Source: Kingdonia uniflora (Eukaryota; Streptophyta; Magnoliopsida; Ranunculales; Circaeasteraceae). Taken from it: a stretch of DNA of 64,000 nt. Positions 21,850 through 33,700 of this stretch are shown piece by piece. The notes under the pieces are model-generated. The model did no database searches. It saw only the letters and a list, made by a program, of their open reading frames with translations, and had not been told where the DNA came from. A program made the translations under genes and the position numbers. Positions within the stretch are counted from its first letter, which is position 1. Every line of letters begins with the position of its first letter. The DNA is taken from assembly GCA_014058105.1 (NCBI GenBank), contig JACGCM010000940.1, forward strand, positions 1,573,750-1,637,749. The letters run 5' to 3'.

Positions 21850-22450
21850 TAATTACATGGATTTAGATTCTACTATCATATTCAAGAGGCACTACACTTC
21901 ACTCCTTTTCTATAGGCGATCTGAGCCCATATGTGCCCAGCGTGCTACACAGAGGGGATGGAGTTTGATGTTTTACATTGAGACCAATTTCTTTTGTGGA
22001 GATTTACCTGACCGTTTCTATCAAAGCATCACTTTTTCTAATCGATCATCAGTTATGACTCGTAACTAGGAAGGCCAAGCATATATTATATTAGATAGAA
22101 CATTCTTACGAGCTGTCGCCAGAGTAATACCAGTTCAAATTTTTTTTATCATAGGCAGGCTTTGAGTCATGAGCACTATTTGAGGGAAATTGTGAGATGA
22201 CAGTTATGCGAGATGACAGCATAGGATGAGGATAGACTCCCGATATCGAGTTTCTTCACCGACTTGTTGGGTATCCTCTCCTAGTTTTATAATAATATCC
22301 AAGCTCCAGTTCAGTATATCAAATTGGCAACATATCTCAGTCTGGTAATGCTTTCTCTCACCCGTTCATTTTTACTTTACATATCATATATCTCTTAACA
22401 TGAGGACAATGCTTAAAGTACGTTTGGGGGTGGAAAATTAGTTTCAAGTT
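21850..22450 (+). pseudogene. Unrecognised decayed frame with purine tract
   Basis: An open frame at 21857-22069 (MDLDSTIIFKRHYTSLLF...) and broken frames to 22350 look like element coding remains but show no motif that I can name. AATGCTTAAAGTACGTTTGG followed by GGGTGG near 22408-22434 resembles the Athila-style GTTTGGGGGTG tract. Confidence 0.3.
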
Positions 22451-23525
22451 GTTATAGAAAATTCGTACACTTAATATAATTGGTAAAGTATAATTAATTA
22501 GTCCATGATTGCAAATACTTTAAATAACCCTTTATATTAAGTAGTTAGAAAAATAAAAAGAACCCTTAGAGTTTTGACTACTTAACGGGATTATGGAATA
22601 ATACGCCAAAATTAAAAAAAGAATTAAACTTAATATATTATAATGATATTCTCAAAAATTAGAGTTAATAATTTCTTGAATGAAACTGTACTTCACATCA
22701 ACAACAGTATTTATCTAAGGAAGTTATTAAACAACACTTAATCAATCCCGTGAGAGTAACGAACTCACTACCGTAAACAATTGATTAAAAAATAGCACAC
22801 GATAATACAACAATAAAAATTAATCAAAGAAAAAAAACTATCAAAGTATAAAGTCAATAAATAACAGTGTGAACCTGAAGTCCAGGTCGTAAAGGGACTC
22901 CAAATCTCAGCACCTAGAACCAGCTGTTATGGATTGTCGACCAATTAGATATAGGGGAATCGTTATAAAAAGTGATAGCAAAAGTACAAATATTACTAAT
23001 CCAACTAATAAAAGTAGGAAAGAGAATGGAGAAAGTAAAATATTCTCCTGCTAACAACTCTATAAGGAGGAAGTAAAATAGTTGAATAATAATCTTCTAA
23101 CAGACAATACTTGAACTGTGACAACATACACTCAGATATAAAACCTTTTTTGGTGGAGTAATATTGGTAGTAATTGTAGTATAGTTTGTTGTCATCTCAG
23201 TTTTGCCTCATTATTTTGCTAAACCCTCTTAAATTGATGAATAAACTAAGCTCTTTTTAGGGAACTATCTACGATATATCTAGGATTAACACGAGTTACT
23301 GAGACAAAAAAATTAGTTTGAAAAATATAAAATCTTGAGTTGCACATTTTTGTGCATAAAAATTCTAAAAATCCTCACGAGAAAAAACTCGCCCACTAAG
23401 GGTATCTAGGGATTTAGCGGCGTATTGCATCGCTAAATGCCATCACGAGACCCACGAATGTAGCTTAAATTTCTTAGTAAATTTATTTTACTCGGGAAGA
23501 GCAAAAAGGCAAGTTTGGGGGTACT
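22451..23525 (+). other. Athila-like internal DNA before the 3' LTR
   Basis: Non-coding. From about 22980 it is repeated in inverted orientation at 16710-16202. It ends with the polypurine tract AAGTTTGGGGGTACT (23511-23525). Confidence 0.5.
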
Positions 23526-24629
23526 TGAAAAATATATTTTTATGCAAAATTTAAGCCCCTTTTAAATGCATTTGTGGCCATCCTGAAACCTTATTTATCT
23601 AATTATTGCCTAGTTACCTTACTTTTAGGTTCTCTACTCTACTGGAGTCAATTTGGCAAGAAAAAGGCCAAATCAAAGCTAAAATGACATAAGAACCGTA
23701 CTGAGGAATTCCAGTAGTTAGTTTCAATCAGAATTAAGATTAAGCTAATTGGGATCTCTGAAAACCAAAATCATCATTTAAACAAGGGATCAAGAGGTTG
23801 GAACTAAATCAAAATCAACTAGGGAAGCGAAGAAAAACCCATGAAGGGGAGGATTCCTGCCACCACCCATCGACGATTGCAGCCGGCCAAGGGCACCTCA
23901 CAGGCGATCGCCAGCCACCTAGGGTCTAAAATTATGATTCTTGTACATGCATCTCGAGATGGTCTATTAAGAGGGAATCTTAATCGAACACTCAAACTTT
24001 AATGCTAGAGAAGATTGAAGGTAGTTACGATATTTCAAAATTAGGGTTTTTCTATTTAATAATCTATTCTCTGTCTCTAAACCTACTTTTCATTTTTACA
24101 AGGTTTTGGAAAGCTTAAGAACTAAGTTTGTATCTCTTAACTTAGTTTTAAGACTTAATGAAAGTTAGATCTTGTTTTTCAATTGTTTTTTATTACTAAG
24201 ATATTGCAACACTAATTCCCTCAGACTAGATTTGAGGAGGAAGCTCTATAGGTGTAAGTTAGAATTTTCTTGTAGGTATTAAGTCTAACCTAGAGGACTT
24301 TGATCACTTTTTAGGGTTGGTCTTCAGCTCTCCTAAGCGGGGCAAGTTAGGGGAGGATGGGAGCAATTCTAACATGGAAAAGAGATTGGTATCATAAATA
24401 AGAAATTGGTTTCTTATTCCACTTAGTACCCTCTAGACCTAGGGATTATTCTTGTTTTCAAAAATGGAGGAATAAGCCTTAGGTTAACAACCTAGAATTT
24501 AAGTTTAGATCTTACAGATTTGGCTCTCTGATCTATTTTTCACAGAGAGATTTGAAAAGAATTATAAACCCCTCAAATTCGATTCAAAAAATAGAATTTG
24601 AGGAGAAGACCGAAAACCTATTAAATGAA

Positions 24630-27284
24630 GGAAGCGAATTAAGGGATACTCATAATTGAAACACTGAGTGGTTCTCATAATAGGTGAGGTGAGAAATATT
24701 AAAAATTTGTAATTATATGGAAATTAGGTATCAAATAACCATGTTTCTCTCTTCAACTGAATATCTCTCTTCACTATCGTCTCTCTACAGTAACAGAAAT
24801 AATCTCTCTCTCTCCCCCTCTCTCTCTCTCATTTTATTTGCAAGTGAAGAACGAGAAATCGATGATAAAATTGAAGCCTCTATCATAAATTGATGTGTTT
24901 CTCTTATAAATCGAAGATGGTGGTAACAAAATCAATCTTCTCATTTGCTGTATGATCTTTGTGTCTCTCTTACTTGTTGGCTGAAGAAGAAAATGTGATG
25001 CAAAACCTACAGTAATGAGGAAAAAAATTATCGATTACCGATTCATTGACAATTTAAAGTACTAGGATGTGTGTCGATTACATGGGTGAAGAATGAAGCT
25101 AGGGGACATACGTGAAAAGGGACTCGATTGATTTTGATGATCAGGAAGTGTAATAACTAAATCGCCTTCTTCTCTCTCTCTCTACCTCTCTTGGTCATTT
25201 TTGTTAACGTGATAATTTATGTTTTTTCATTAATTCATTCCATTTTCTCTTAAAGTCATCAGGATCATGTGTTGTACATTATGGAGTCAATTTCCTCTTT
25301 GAAATGGGATGGAACTTGATAAACACGCCTAATTTTCTCAGGGAATTGTGAGTGATATGCCAAAAACATAGTCTATGAACGGTGTTCGGGAAGACCTGGA
25401 GGTGAACAAAAGAGTTAGCCAAAGAAAAAAAGTTGCTCAGACGAGATTGTGTTGATTTTGTTCTAAATCAACAATATAAAGGTTAAAGGAATATAAGAAT
25501 TATAGGATATGACAATTTAATGTTGTCCTAAATGGTCAGTTTTATCATTTTCGATAATTTGTTCAGTATGTACTCTACATATAATTTATTATGATATAAA
25601 GGTTAAAGGAATATTGGAATTGTCGAATCCGACAATTTAATGTTATCCTTAATTGTTGATTTTATCATTTTCGACAATATACCCTGTATGTACACTACAT
25701 ATAATTTATTATGATATCAATGTTAAAGGAATATAGGAATTGTCGGATCCGACAATTTAATGTTGTCCTAAATTGCCGATTTGATCATTTTCGACAATAC
25801 ATCCAGTATATTACACTCTACATATAATTTATTATAATATATTATACAAGATTTTCATCATTTTCACAATATAATGCGGTAACAAATTGTTGATTTTGCC
25901 ATTTTTGACTATACATACAAGCTTAGAGGGAACAATCTAATATGCTATTACTCAATAATCTACTAAAGCCATGTTCATGGTTGGAAATAAAATGATTTAT
26001 TTTTCATACTTTATTGTCACGAATTATCAAAGTCTAATGCATGTATTCAAAATCTAAAAAAATTTATATGTCTGGTCCATTAGTACAATACTTGATAGAG
26101 TGGGTATATAGAGATTCTCGACAAACATGTTTTGATCATTGAATGAGTACCTTCAGTCATTGTCAATAAACGCATGCTACGACTAACTCACATGCCTCGA
26201 TAATAGAATAAGTATTGTGTACCTTTTATCATTGTCGAGAAACATATGCTTTGACAAATTTTATGAATTGTCTAACTTTATTGTCGATCAATAAATTATG
26301 CGACTATTTGAAACTGTGTTTATATCAATGACAATACCTATGGTCGACAATTTCATAGTTTATACATAAAAGGAGTGAACATAAATCGACAGTTACCCAA
26401 TGCTCGACAATTAAATTTGCTTACTCGACAATTAAAATGTCGATCACTATTTTTAATCGGCAATTGTTTCTTAAAGAATTTTCGACCGCCCATTAACTCG
26501 TCCCTTTTCAGATATCCATTTCTAGGGTTTTTCTTTAACAAAGCAATCAAAGTTTTAAATCTTCAATTCGGATTAGTAACATGAACAGTAGATGTTGTAG
26601 TTTTCTCTCTCTAATCACAATGTTTACACTCATTCACATAAATATCATTCTTAAAAGAATAACTCTACTCTAGATGTTGATGTTGGAGGAAGATTTGTGG
26701 TCAAAACAACCTAATATTTCTTCTCTTAAATCTTAGAATCAAAGATTTTATGAACACCCATTACTGAGTTTCTATCAAAATTGTGGGTTGCTACCCAAAA
26801 ATATGATTTCTCTCTCCAAAAGTAATATTTTCTTGGGTCTTCAAAACATTAAATTGTTCTTCAGCGAAATATATGGGAATACTAAATAAGACTTCAATTT
26901 GGAAGAGTTAAAATCGACATAGCCAGAGAGAGAGATTGACAGTTTTGCCTTTGATCATTGCTTGTATTAGAGAGTGAGAGAGAGAGAGAGAGAGTCTTCA
27001 ATTTATGATTCTTGTTCTCATAAACATTAATTTTTGACTATAAGATTTTGAATCTCTAATGGGAGATTAGAGAGTCAGAGAGTGGGAGAGAGAAGAATAA
27101 AAGTGATAGGGAAGGTGAGAGAAATTTGAGGAATCAAATTTAAACTTCCCAATAATAGAGAGAGATTGAGACATGTGAAGAGAGAGAAAAAGAGTTATTC
27201 CTCTAATCTCAGCCACACATTTGGATGGTTGGGATTTAGGGTTTGTTCAGTAATCCCTTTTATAGTATCTAGGAATTTGTTCCC
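24630..27284. mobile_element. Mutator-like non-autonomous element, 2.65 kb
   Basis: The flanks TTAAATGAA (24621-24629) and TTAAATTAA (27285-27293) form a 9-bp target duplication with one mismatch, the Mutator signature, at a point where LTR sequence is cleanly interrupted. Termini read GGAAGCGAATTAAGGGATAC on the left and, on the other strand, GGGAACAAATTCCTAGATAC on the right; they are imperfect inverted repeats. No transposase. The interior has CT/GA-rich stretches (24808-24832, 26977-26994), a 120-bp tandem array and many TCGACAAT or TTGTCGA motifs between 26110 and 26490. Confidence 0.65.
25473..25845. repeat. 120-bp tandem repeat, three copies
   Basis: Units start near 25473, 25593 and 25713 (ataaaggttaaaggaatat) and end near cacatataatttattatgat. 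Each has GACAATTTAATGTT in its middle. In copy 3 it is preceded by a near-palindrome AATTGTCGGATCCGACAATT; copies 1 and 2 are mutated versions. Confidence 0.8.
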
Positions 27285-27343
27285 TTAAATTAAGCCCTAA
27301 TATACTAATATATAATGGAATCCAAAGATCTAGTTACCCTTAT

Positions 27344-27833
27344 TCAAACAGGGGAATCTTATGTTTGAACATGTAGCTTTTGTCAAGAAAATTAATATCC
27401 TGTTCGAACAGGATATATTTGGACTAATTTTCCAATTCCTATCCGAACATGTTTCAAGCTGTTCGAACAAGAACGACAATTTTGAGGAATTTTTTAATAA
27501 AACTCAACTTTTTTCCCTTTCTTTGCCACATCATTTTTTAGGATTTTTGCGCATACCAAAGCACAACTTTCAAGAGCAAGTTTTCCTTGGGATTAACATC
27601 AATCCTCTTACTTTTGTGAGTTCTAATTAATTTCCCAAATACCCAATTTGTGATTTGTGCACTTGAAGGATTTGAGCTTGAAATGCTTTAGTACGTAATC
27701 CGAAATGAGGCATTGCAAGAGCGAAGGTGTTATGAAAATGAAGGCAGCTTATGTGGGACTCATCGTTATTTGTCACCTAACTGGTAGACGCCTATGTTCG
27801 AGTTTTTTTCTAGGATTTCAACTTTCTATGTAT
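27344..27833. other. Unassigned repeat-like DNA with TTCGAA motifs
   Basis: Contains a 22-bp perfect palindrome centred on TTCGAA (27395-27416) and further GTTCGAAC-type sites to 27475. The 89-residue open frame 27361-27630 has no motif. No gene recognised. Confidence 0.4.
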
Positions 27834-28663
27834 TGGGTATATCTCAAAAAAGAAAAACCAACCACATGAGGGTTCGAACCCATGACCTCTAGGTATGGGT
27901 AGCTTATGTTTGGTCTTAGGACATAGTCCCATATTACTAGGGAAATGAGAATATGAAAAGTAATATACACTCTCACCTTATTGTTGGTTGTAGACATGCA
28001 TAGGTATGATACATGTGAGTGTGAGAATAAGTGGGTGGCTTTTATTCCACCACTCTTGCACACACACCCTTGGGGTGCCTGGTGGGCCGGGCCATCTCGG
28101 GCTTGGGCCCGGAGTTTGGGATTTGAGCAATTGGCTCTTCCTGGATCTGGGGACCAAGGGCCATCTACTCTTTTTGGTGAAATGTTCTTTGGACTCGTTC
28201 TTAAGGGTTTTTAAATGAAAACTAAACAAGCCATTTTTATCCCCTTATTTCATTCCCAAAACGTATACCTTTATGCCTAAATAAGAACTGCTACTCTCTA
28301 GTATTATACATAGCTCATAACACCATAGCTTTGATTTTCTCTTACTCACCCTCCCTCTTTATCATTATTTTTTAAGCTTTTTTGAATCACAAATCTGAAT
28401 AATCGAAATAGAAGTGTAAAGATATCTGAACTGTTTCCTTCTCTGTAAAGGAAAACTGCAGTTTATATTACACCGATTTCTCCTGGGGGTGACGTGATCT
28501 CTACCTGCTTACATTGGGGCAGTTGTGTGAAGCATCTTAAAGAGAGCGACCTAGTACGTGACACGGCCACTCCTTTCAAATCAGTTACAGTTTGTTCCAA
28601 TTCTTACTTCAGTATTCCTACTTGTTGTTATCAATTCTCCAGTTACCTCCTTCTTATATTACA
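27834..28663 (+). repeat. 5' LTR of the Copia element
   Basis: Begins TGGGTATATCTCAAAAAAGA. Shares catgacctctaggtatgggt, ccttattgttggttg and gaccaagggc-type blocks, plus the end block with gagcgacctagtacgtgac, with the 3' LTR. Contains the palindrome GGGTTCGAACCC at 27882-27893. Confidence 0.8.
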
Positions 28664-28759
28664 TATCGCTAGAAATGAGGTAAACCAATTTATTTATAAC
28701 AATTTTAAGATGTTCTGATACTACTGTGGAGGACGATAAGCAAACCTAAACTTTTGTCT

Positions 28760-31700
28760 TCACCGACCATAACAAACCCTTCAAGTTTGAAGGTTTGCAT
28801 TTCAAACGGTAGAAGCAAAATACTTAATTTTATCTAACCATTAAGAAGGCCGCGTCAGCTATTACGTCGACCAAACCTGAACTTGTAATTCCCCCTTCTG
28901 ATGAAAATGCTGAAGCAATAGAAATGTGGACTGAACAAGATTTCCTTTACTAAAATTACATCATGGATGTCCTTGCAGATGATCTTTATGATTATTGTAC
29001 TTTTATGGAATCTATAAAGGACATTTGGAATGTAATTCAAAAAAAATATAACACTAAGGAGGCTTGGACGAAGAAGTATGCAGTTTGCCACTACCTCAAA
29101 TTTTATATGGTCGATAACAAATTTGTAATTACCCAGTCTCACGGATTACAGGTGATAACTCATAAGACTGTGCCAGAGGACTGTCCTCATAGAAGAGGTT
29201 CGGCCTAGATTGAAAGAATTTAAGTGTAATGACCTGTATTTTTTAATTATTATTTATTGGTATTTATCCCTTTTGTGCATATTCCTATAACTTTAGTTTC
29301 CGCATATATTCCTCCTATCCATTCTGCATGTATTTTAATCCTTTTGGGCGGGTTTTTGGAGTTAGATTCCTTTTTCGGCGTTTTCGGTGTTTCGGTGGTT
29401 ATTAGGAGAAGGTGGTTGTGGTGTGGTTTCGAGGATCCCGTGGTTGGCTTGGTGGTTTGTTGTTGTTGTTTGTGCTTGTGGTGTGGTATAATCCAGGGGG
29501 GGTCAGTGCTGCTATTCTTAGGTTTTTCAGTTTCCTTTATAAAGGAATCTTTTTTGGTATTCAGGGACTTAACTGTCCCATTCTATTCGAACGGACCCTT
29601 CTCTGTTCGAATATGTTTCAGACTAATTTTTTCTGTTCGAAAAACCTTGACTCAATTCGGATATGTTTCATCCAATTTCATTATGTTCGAACAGGATTCC
29701 TTCTGTTCGAATATATTCCTAACTAATTCATTCTATTCGAATAACTTTTGTTATGTTCGAATAGATGTCTGATTATTTGATTTCATCCTGTTTCATTTTG
29801 TTCGAACATGTTTATTTATGTTCGAAAAAGGTTCTACCTGCTTCGTTTTGTTCGAACAGAAATGTGTTCTATTCGAACAGAGGCGCGCTTTTAGCTACAT
29901 GTTGGGTCCTTTAACCTCATTTCTCTTTTACTTCAAACATTCTCTCACTCTCTCTCTCCCAAATTGAATCCCCTCTTTCCCAAATTTGAATCCAATCCAT
30001 TCCCTCGCTCGACAATTCTTTGCCGTGATCTTCGCCTTTATCCTTGGTGAGTATTTCCCCTATTCCTTTTCGTTCATTTCGTCCGATTAGGGTTTGGGTT
30101 GATTTCTAGGGTTTGGGTTATTGATTGGTTTCCTGTATTGTTTGATTGATTGTTGTTATGATTGTCTATTGTAGCTTGTCTTATGTTCCGTTAGCCGTAT
30201 CACCGATTCTGGGTTTTGGAGTTCCAGTTTTAGTCTCGTCAGGACTCGGGATTATTATCAGGCGAGTTCCCTTCATTTCTAAATTTCTCTACTAGTCAAT
30301 AGATGTTGATTATAGTAGTACTTTGTGTAGAGAGGTGCATGTGATTTAGTTATAGTTTGTTATTATATTTCTCTGTATAAGTTGATAACCTATAAGTTAG
30401 TTATTCTGTAACTTGGAATATAGTTTCCATTTGACTTTGGGTTTAGTTAGAAGCTGTTAATGTGGTATTTCTCATAGTTGTATTCTTGTTGTTGGTTTCG
30501 GCCTCCTAGAGACTGATGTTGGTTAGATGTGGTGACAAATAGGTTATTGTCTCATCTCAGTTTAGAAGGTGCAACTGAGTCGCTGTTCATTCTGTTATTA
30601 GGATTGTTTGCTACGCTCTTATGCAGGTGGTCGTCCTATGTGTGATGCCGGGTTTACGGCTGTTGTGTTATGATCCTTGGGATCTCTTCTATCTTTAAAT
30701 CATGTAAAACTCTTTTAACTTAACGAGATCGGATACATAACACAGATCTACATCGGTTAACCTCTGATAGGATCGCAGAAGTCCTGCATCGGGTTAAAAT
30801 AGTAGGTGAAGAACTGGCTGTGAACACTATCATACCTTTAATACCCATCCGAGAGTGTGGGAAGGTATGAGACAGTCTGAATCCGATGCAAGACTTATCC
30901 TCGGTGAGGTTAAAATTCCTTGGAATGAAAATAAAGTTCAGACGTTGGCTCCGTAGGTTGAAAAACCCGAAACACTTTGATCAAGAAAGTATCCACTAGT
31001 TTGGTCGAGCTTGACAAAAATCGTACCCATTGTATCCCCTTAACAGATCTCTTTAAGATAAACATGTTAGAGGTTGATCAACCAATATTATAATAGGATT
31101 GTAACATGTTTTAAAACATTAAATCATTCAACATTAGGACTAGTAGAGCATATCATAGCATTCAACATTTGGGATAATTGTGGAATTATCCCAGCTCATC
31201 ATGTCATATCATATCATCATCACATATCATTATTCCTTGCCACTATTCCTTTTCTCTAAACTCCTATCTCTATTCTTCTATTCTTATAACTCTATGATCT
31301 GGATCATAATCACTTAGTTTACTATTATTTTACTTTAAACTTACTCTATCTCATTCACCTCACCCTCTTCTCAACACCTGCTATATTAGTAGGTTATTTA
31401 GCTTTATTGGGTATTTAGTGAGCCATGGTTTTGCTCACTCTCGCTTTGTTCCCCGCTTTCAGAGGTTGCGTAGTTTGGATTGCTGTGAGCTTCAGCCTGA
31501 TTGGTGCCTGTTTTGCCACTGTAGATCTTCTTTAGTTTAGACTTTCTGTATGTCATCTCAGCATATGTCGTTGTACTTTATTCGGGATGTTGTATTCCGA
31601 TTTCAGTCTGATATGTATATATATAATTTGCTTCCGCTTTATTATTCTTTCTTTACTCTGATGATTATTGCTTTAAGCGAATGACTGAGCCTGAACTTGT

Positions 31701-32200
31701 CTATGGCTCGGTTGTTCGTGGGGCAAATCTGTGGATTCCTCGACCTGCACAGCTTCGAATTTAGTAATTGGTCATGCTTACCGATTATTAGATTTTGGGG
31801 CGTGACATTAAGAATACCCTTAGGCACAAATTTAAAGGGTAAAAGACTGATTGTCTGGCTGAGGATTGAAGAGGAGGCTCAGAAACTAGACGTCAAATAA
31901 AAAAATTTTAATTGTCTCAATCAATAGGAATAAGGGAAATGTAGTTCTTAATCCGAATAAGAAGAGTATAAAACTGAACCAAAACTGCAAATCAAACCAG
32001 AATAAGAGCGGCCAAAATTAGAATAGGAACTAGAATCAAGGTGGACCCTCTTCTCAGGTAGCTCCTATAACTGACTTGATCAATTCATTTGCTACAATTG
32101 TAACATACCTGGCCATATGGCTAAGTTCTATTGTAACCTCAAGCATTTTGGACCTCTCCGGGCTTAGGCACATGTTGCCAAAGAGCATTTTATGGCTATG
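28760..32200 (+). pseudogene. Copia gag remnant, split by the solo LTR
   Basis: Left part about 28760-29219: KPFKFEGLHFKR, MWTEQDFLY, IMDVLADDLYDYCTF and DIWNVIQKKYNTKEA follow the UBN2-type gag of plant Copia elements. Right part from 31813: LIVWLRIEEEAQKLDVK, the usual LI.RLRIEE block. A zinc-knuckle-like CYNCNIPGHMAKFYC lies near 32088-32132, with one residue too many between His and the last Cys. Stops are present in both parts. The capsid protein packaged element RNA when intact. Confidence 0.7.
29225..31807 (+). mobile_element. Ty3/Gypsy solo LTR, 2.6 kb
   Basis: Begins TGTAATGACCTG and ends GGGGCGTGACA, the ends common for Tekay/Del-type plant Gypsy LTRs. It is flanked by the 5-bp target duplication TTAAG (29220-29224 and 31808-31812). 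No gag, pol or primer site is seen inside, so it is most simply a solo LTR left by LTR-LTR recombination. It contains about eleven TTCGAA motifs at 29580-29885. The long frame 29257-29772 is low-complexity and not a gene. The part 30690-31060 looks unlike the rest and may be a further small insertion. Confidence 0.75.
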
Positions 32201-33700
32201 ATATCAGAGGTTAGTCTGATAAGTGGAAGAGAAGGGTGGTGGGATAACTCTGGCGCTACCTGCCATATCTGCTATGACAAAGCCTAGTTCAATACCTATA
32301 CGGAGGTTAAAGATAAGAATGTGCTATTGGGATATTCTCACACCACAAAGGTACACAGAACTGAGGACATAGAGCTGAACTTCACTTCTAGAAGGACACT
32401 TCTGTTGGATGATGTCATATACACTCCATAAATGATGAAGAATTTGGTTTCTGGGTTTCTTCTCAACAAGGCTAGATTTTTGTAGATTATAAGATCGAAT
32501 CAGTACACGATCACTAAGAACGGTATTTTTGTTGGCAGGGGTGATATGCCTGTAATGGAATTTTTAAGATGAATGTTGAAATCAATAAAATTGTTTCTTT
32601 TTACTCTATTTGCACTTTAAATTTTTAGCATGTTATACTGTATCATGTTAATAAGAAACTTATTTAAAATATGGGCAATCTGGGGTTGATCCCTAAGTTT
32701 TCCTTGGACAACTTCAAAAAATGTGAGTCTTGTAGTCAGGGGAAAATTACAAAAACTTCACACAAATCTGTCTAAAGGGAAACGAAATCTCTAGATTTTA
32801 TACATTCGGATATATATGAACTGGACGGTGTCTTAACCAGGAATGGGAAAATATACTTTATCACTTTTATCGATGACTATTCAAACTATACTTATGTTTA
32901 CCTTATGGCACAAAAAGGCGAAGCTCTGGAAATGGTTAAAATTTGTTTAGCAGAAATTGAAAACCAATTTAAAAATAAAAAATAAACATTTTCGTAGTGA
33001 TAGAGGAACTCGATATGATTCTAGTGCTTTTAATGATTTTTACAAATCAAAATGAATTATATATGAAATTACTGCACCTTATTCTCCTTAAATGAATGAC
33101 AAAGCTGAACGTAAAAACCGTACCCTTACAGAACTTGTAGTTGTTATTATGGTTAGTTCAGGTGTAGCCCCATATTTGTGGGGAGAAATACTTTTAACTG
33201 TATGTTATGTATTAAATAGAATTCCTCACTCTAAGACACTTATTTCGCCACTCGAGTTATGGAATAAAAGAAAACCAAATATTTTGTATTTTAAGGTTTG
33301 AGAATGTTTAGCTTATGTTAGAATTCCTTATCCTAAAAGAGTAAAGCTTGTTAGTCGTACATATGAATCTTATTTCATTGGTTATGTAATTAACAATAAA
33401 GCGTTTAGATTTTATGACTTGCAAAACAAGGTTATTATTGAATCTCTAGATGTTAATTTCCTTGAAGATAGATTTATTTTAAATCTAGAAATTGTGGGGG
33501 TTCATCCTCCAGTTGTACTGTACCTAGGATAGAACAACTTAGAATCATAGAGACTAGATACACTGATTTTGAACCTAGAGGGAAAAAGAGAGCTCGTGTG
33601 GAGAAGGACTTTGGTTTTGATTATGCTGTTAACACTCTCGAGGGTGATCCATCTACTCTTCAAGTGGCTCTTAGCTCTACAGATGTTGATTTCTAGCAAG
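32200..33700 (+). pseudogene. Copia protease and integrase remnant
   Basis: WWDNSGATCHIC near 32238-32273 is the aspartic protease active-site region (D-S-G). GAG_pre-integrase and integrase follow: CESCSQGKITKTSHKS near 32723, LDFIHSDIYELDGVLTRNG near 32793, YFITFIDDYSNYTYVYLM near 32853, and ELVVVIMVSSGVAPYLWGE near 33129. The zinc-binding CxxC is visible. Many stops and frame changes. Confidence 0.75.

Larger units (their letters stand above)
14466..27343 (+). mobile_element. Rearranged Athila-like Ty3/Gypsy region
   Basis: Pieces of one ~1.2-kb LTR family occur four times: plus 14466-14995, minus 14996-16201, plus 16711-17675, and plus 23526-24629 continuing at 27285-27343. The third piece ends GGTCTATCA and is followed after two bases by a TGGC...GGGGAGGTAA primer-site-like sequence. 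The fourth is preceded by the purine tract AAGTTTGGGGGTACT. Between them lie a gag-like fragment, a pol-end motif ending CTGGGAGGTAACCC, and decayed frames beyond it, but no protease, RT or integrase. This is the layout of a plant Athila-type Gypsy element that has lost pol. A plastid insertion and a Mutator-like element are nested in it. Confidence 0.65.
23526..27343 (+). repeat. Athila-like 3' LTR, split and truncated
   Basis: LTR sequence runs 23526-24629, is broken by the Mutator-like element, and resumes at 27285 with taagccctaatatactaata, matching 17447-17466 of LTR piece C. It is lost after about 27343. Confidence 0.65.

Noticed and set aside
25473..25845. CRISPR-like array
   Set aside because: The units are adjacent 120-bp tandem repeats without unique spacers, in plant nuclear DNA.
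27882..27893. GGGTTCGAACCC in the Copia LTR as tRNA B box
   Set aside because: No A box at a suitable distance on either strand and no cloverleaf; it is a simple palindrome within the LTR.
29257..29772. 171-residue open frame, the longest in the window
   Set aside because: Lies wholly in the solo LTR, is rich in Val/Phe/Ser from T-rich DNA and TTCGAA repeats, and has no domain motif.
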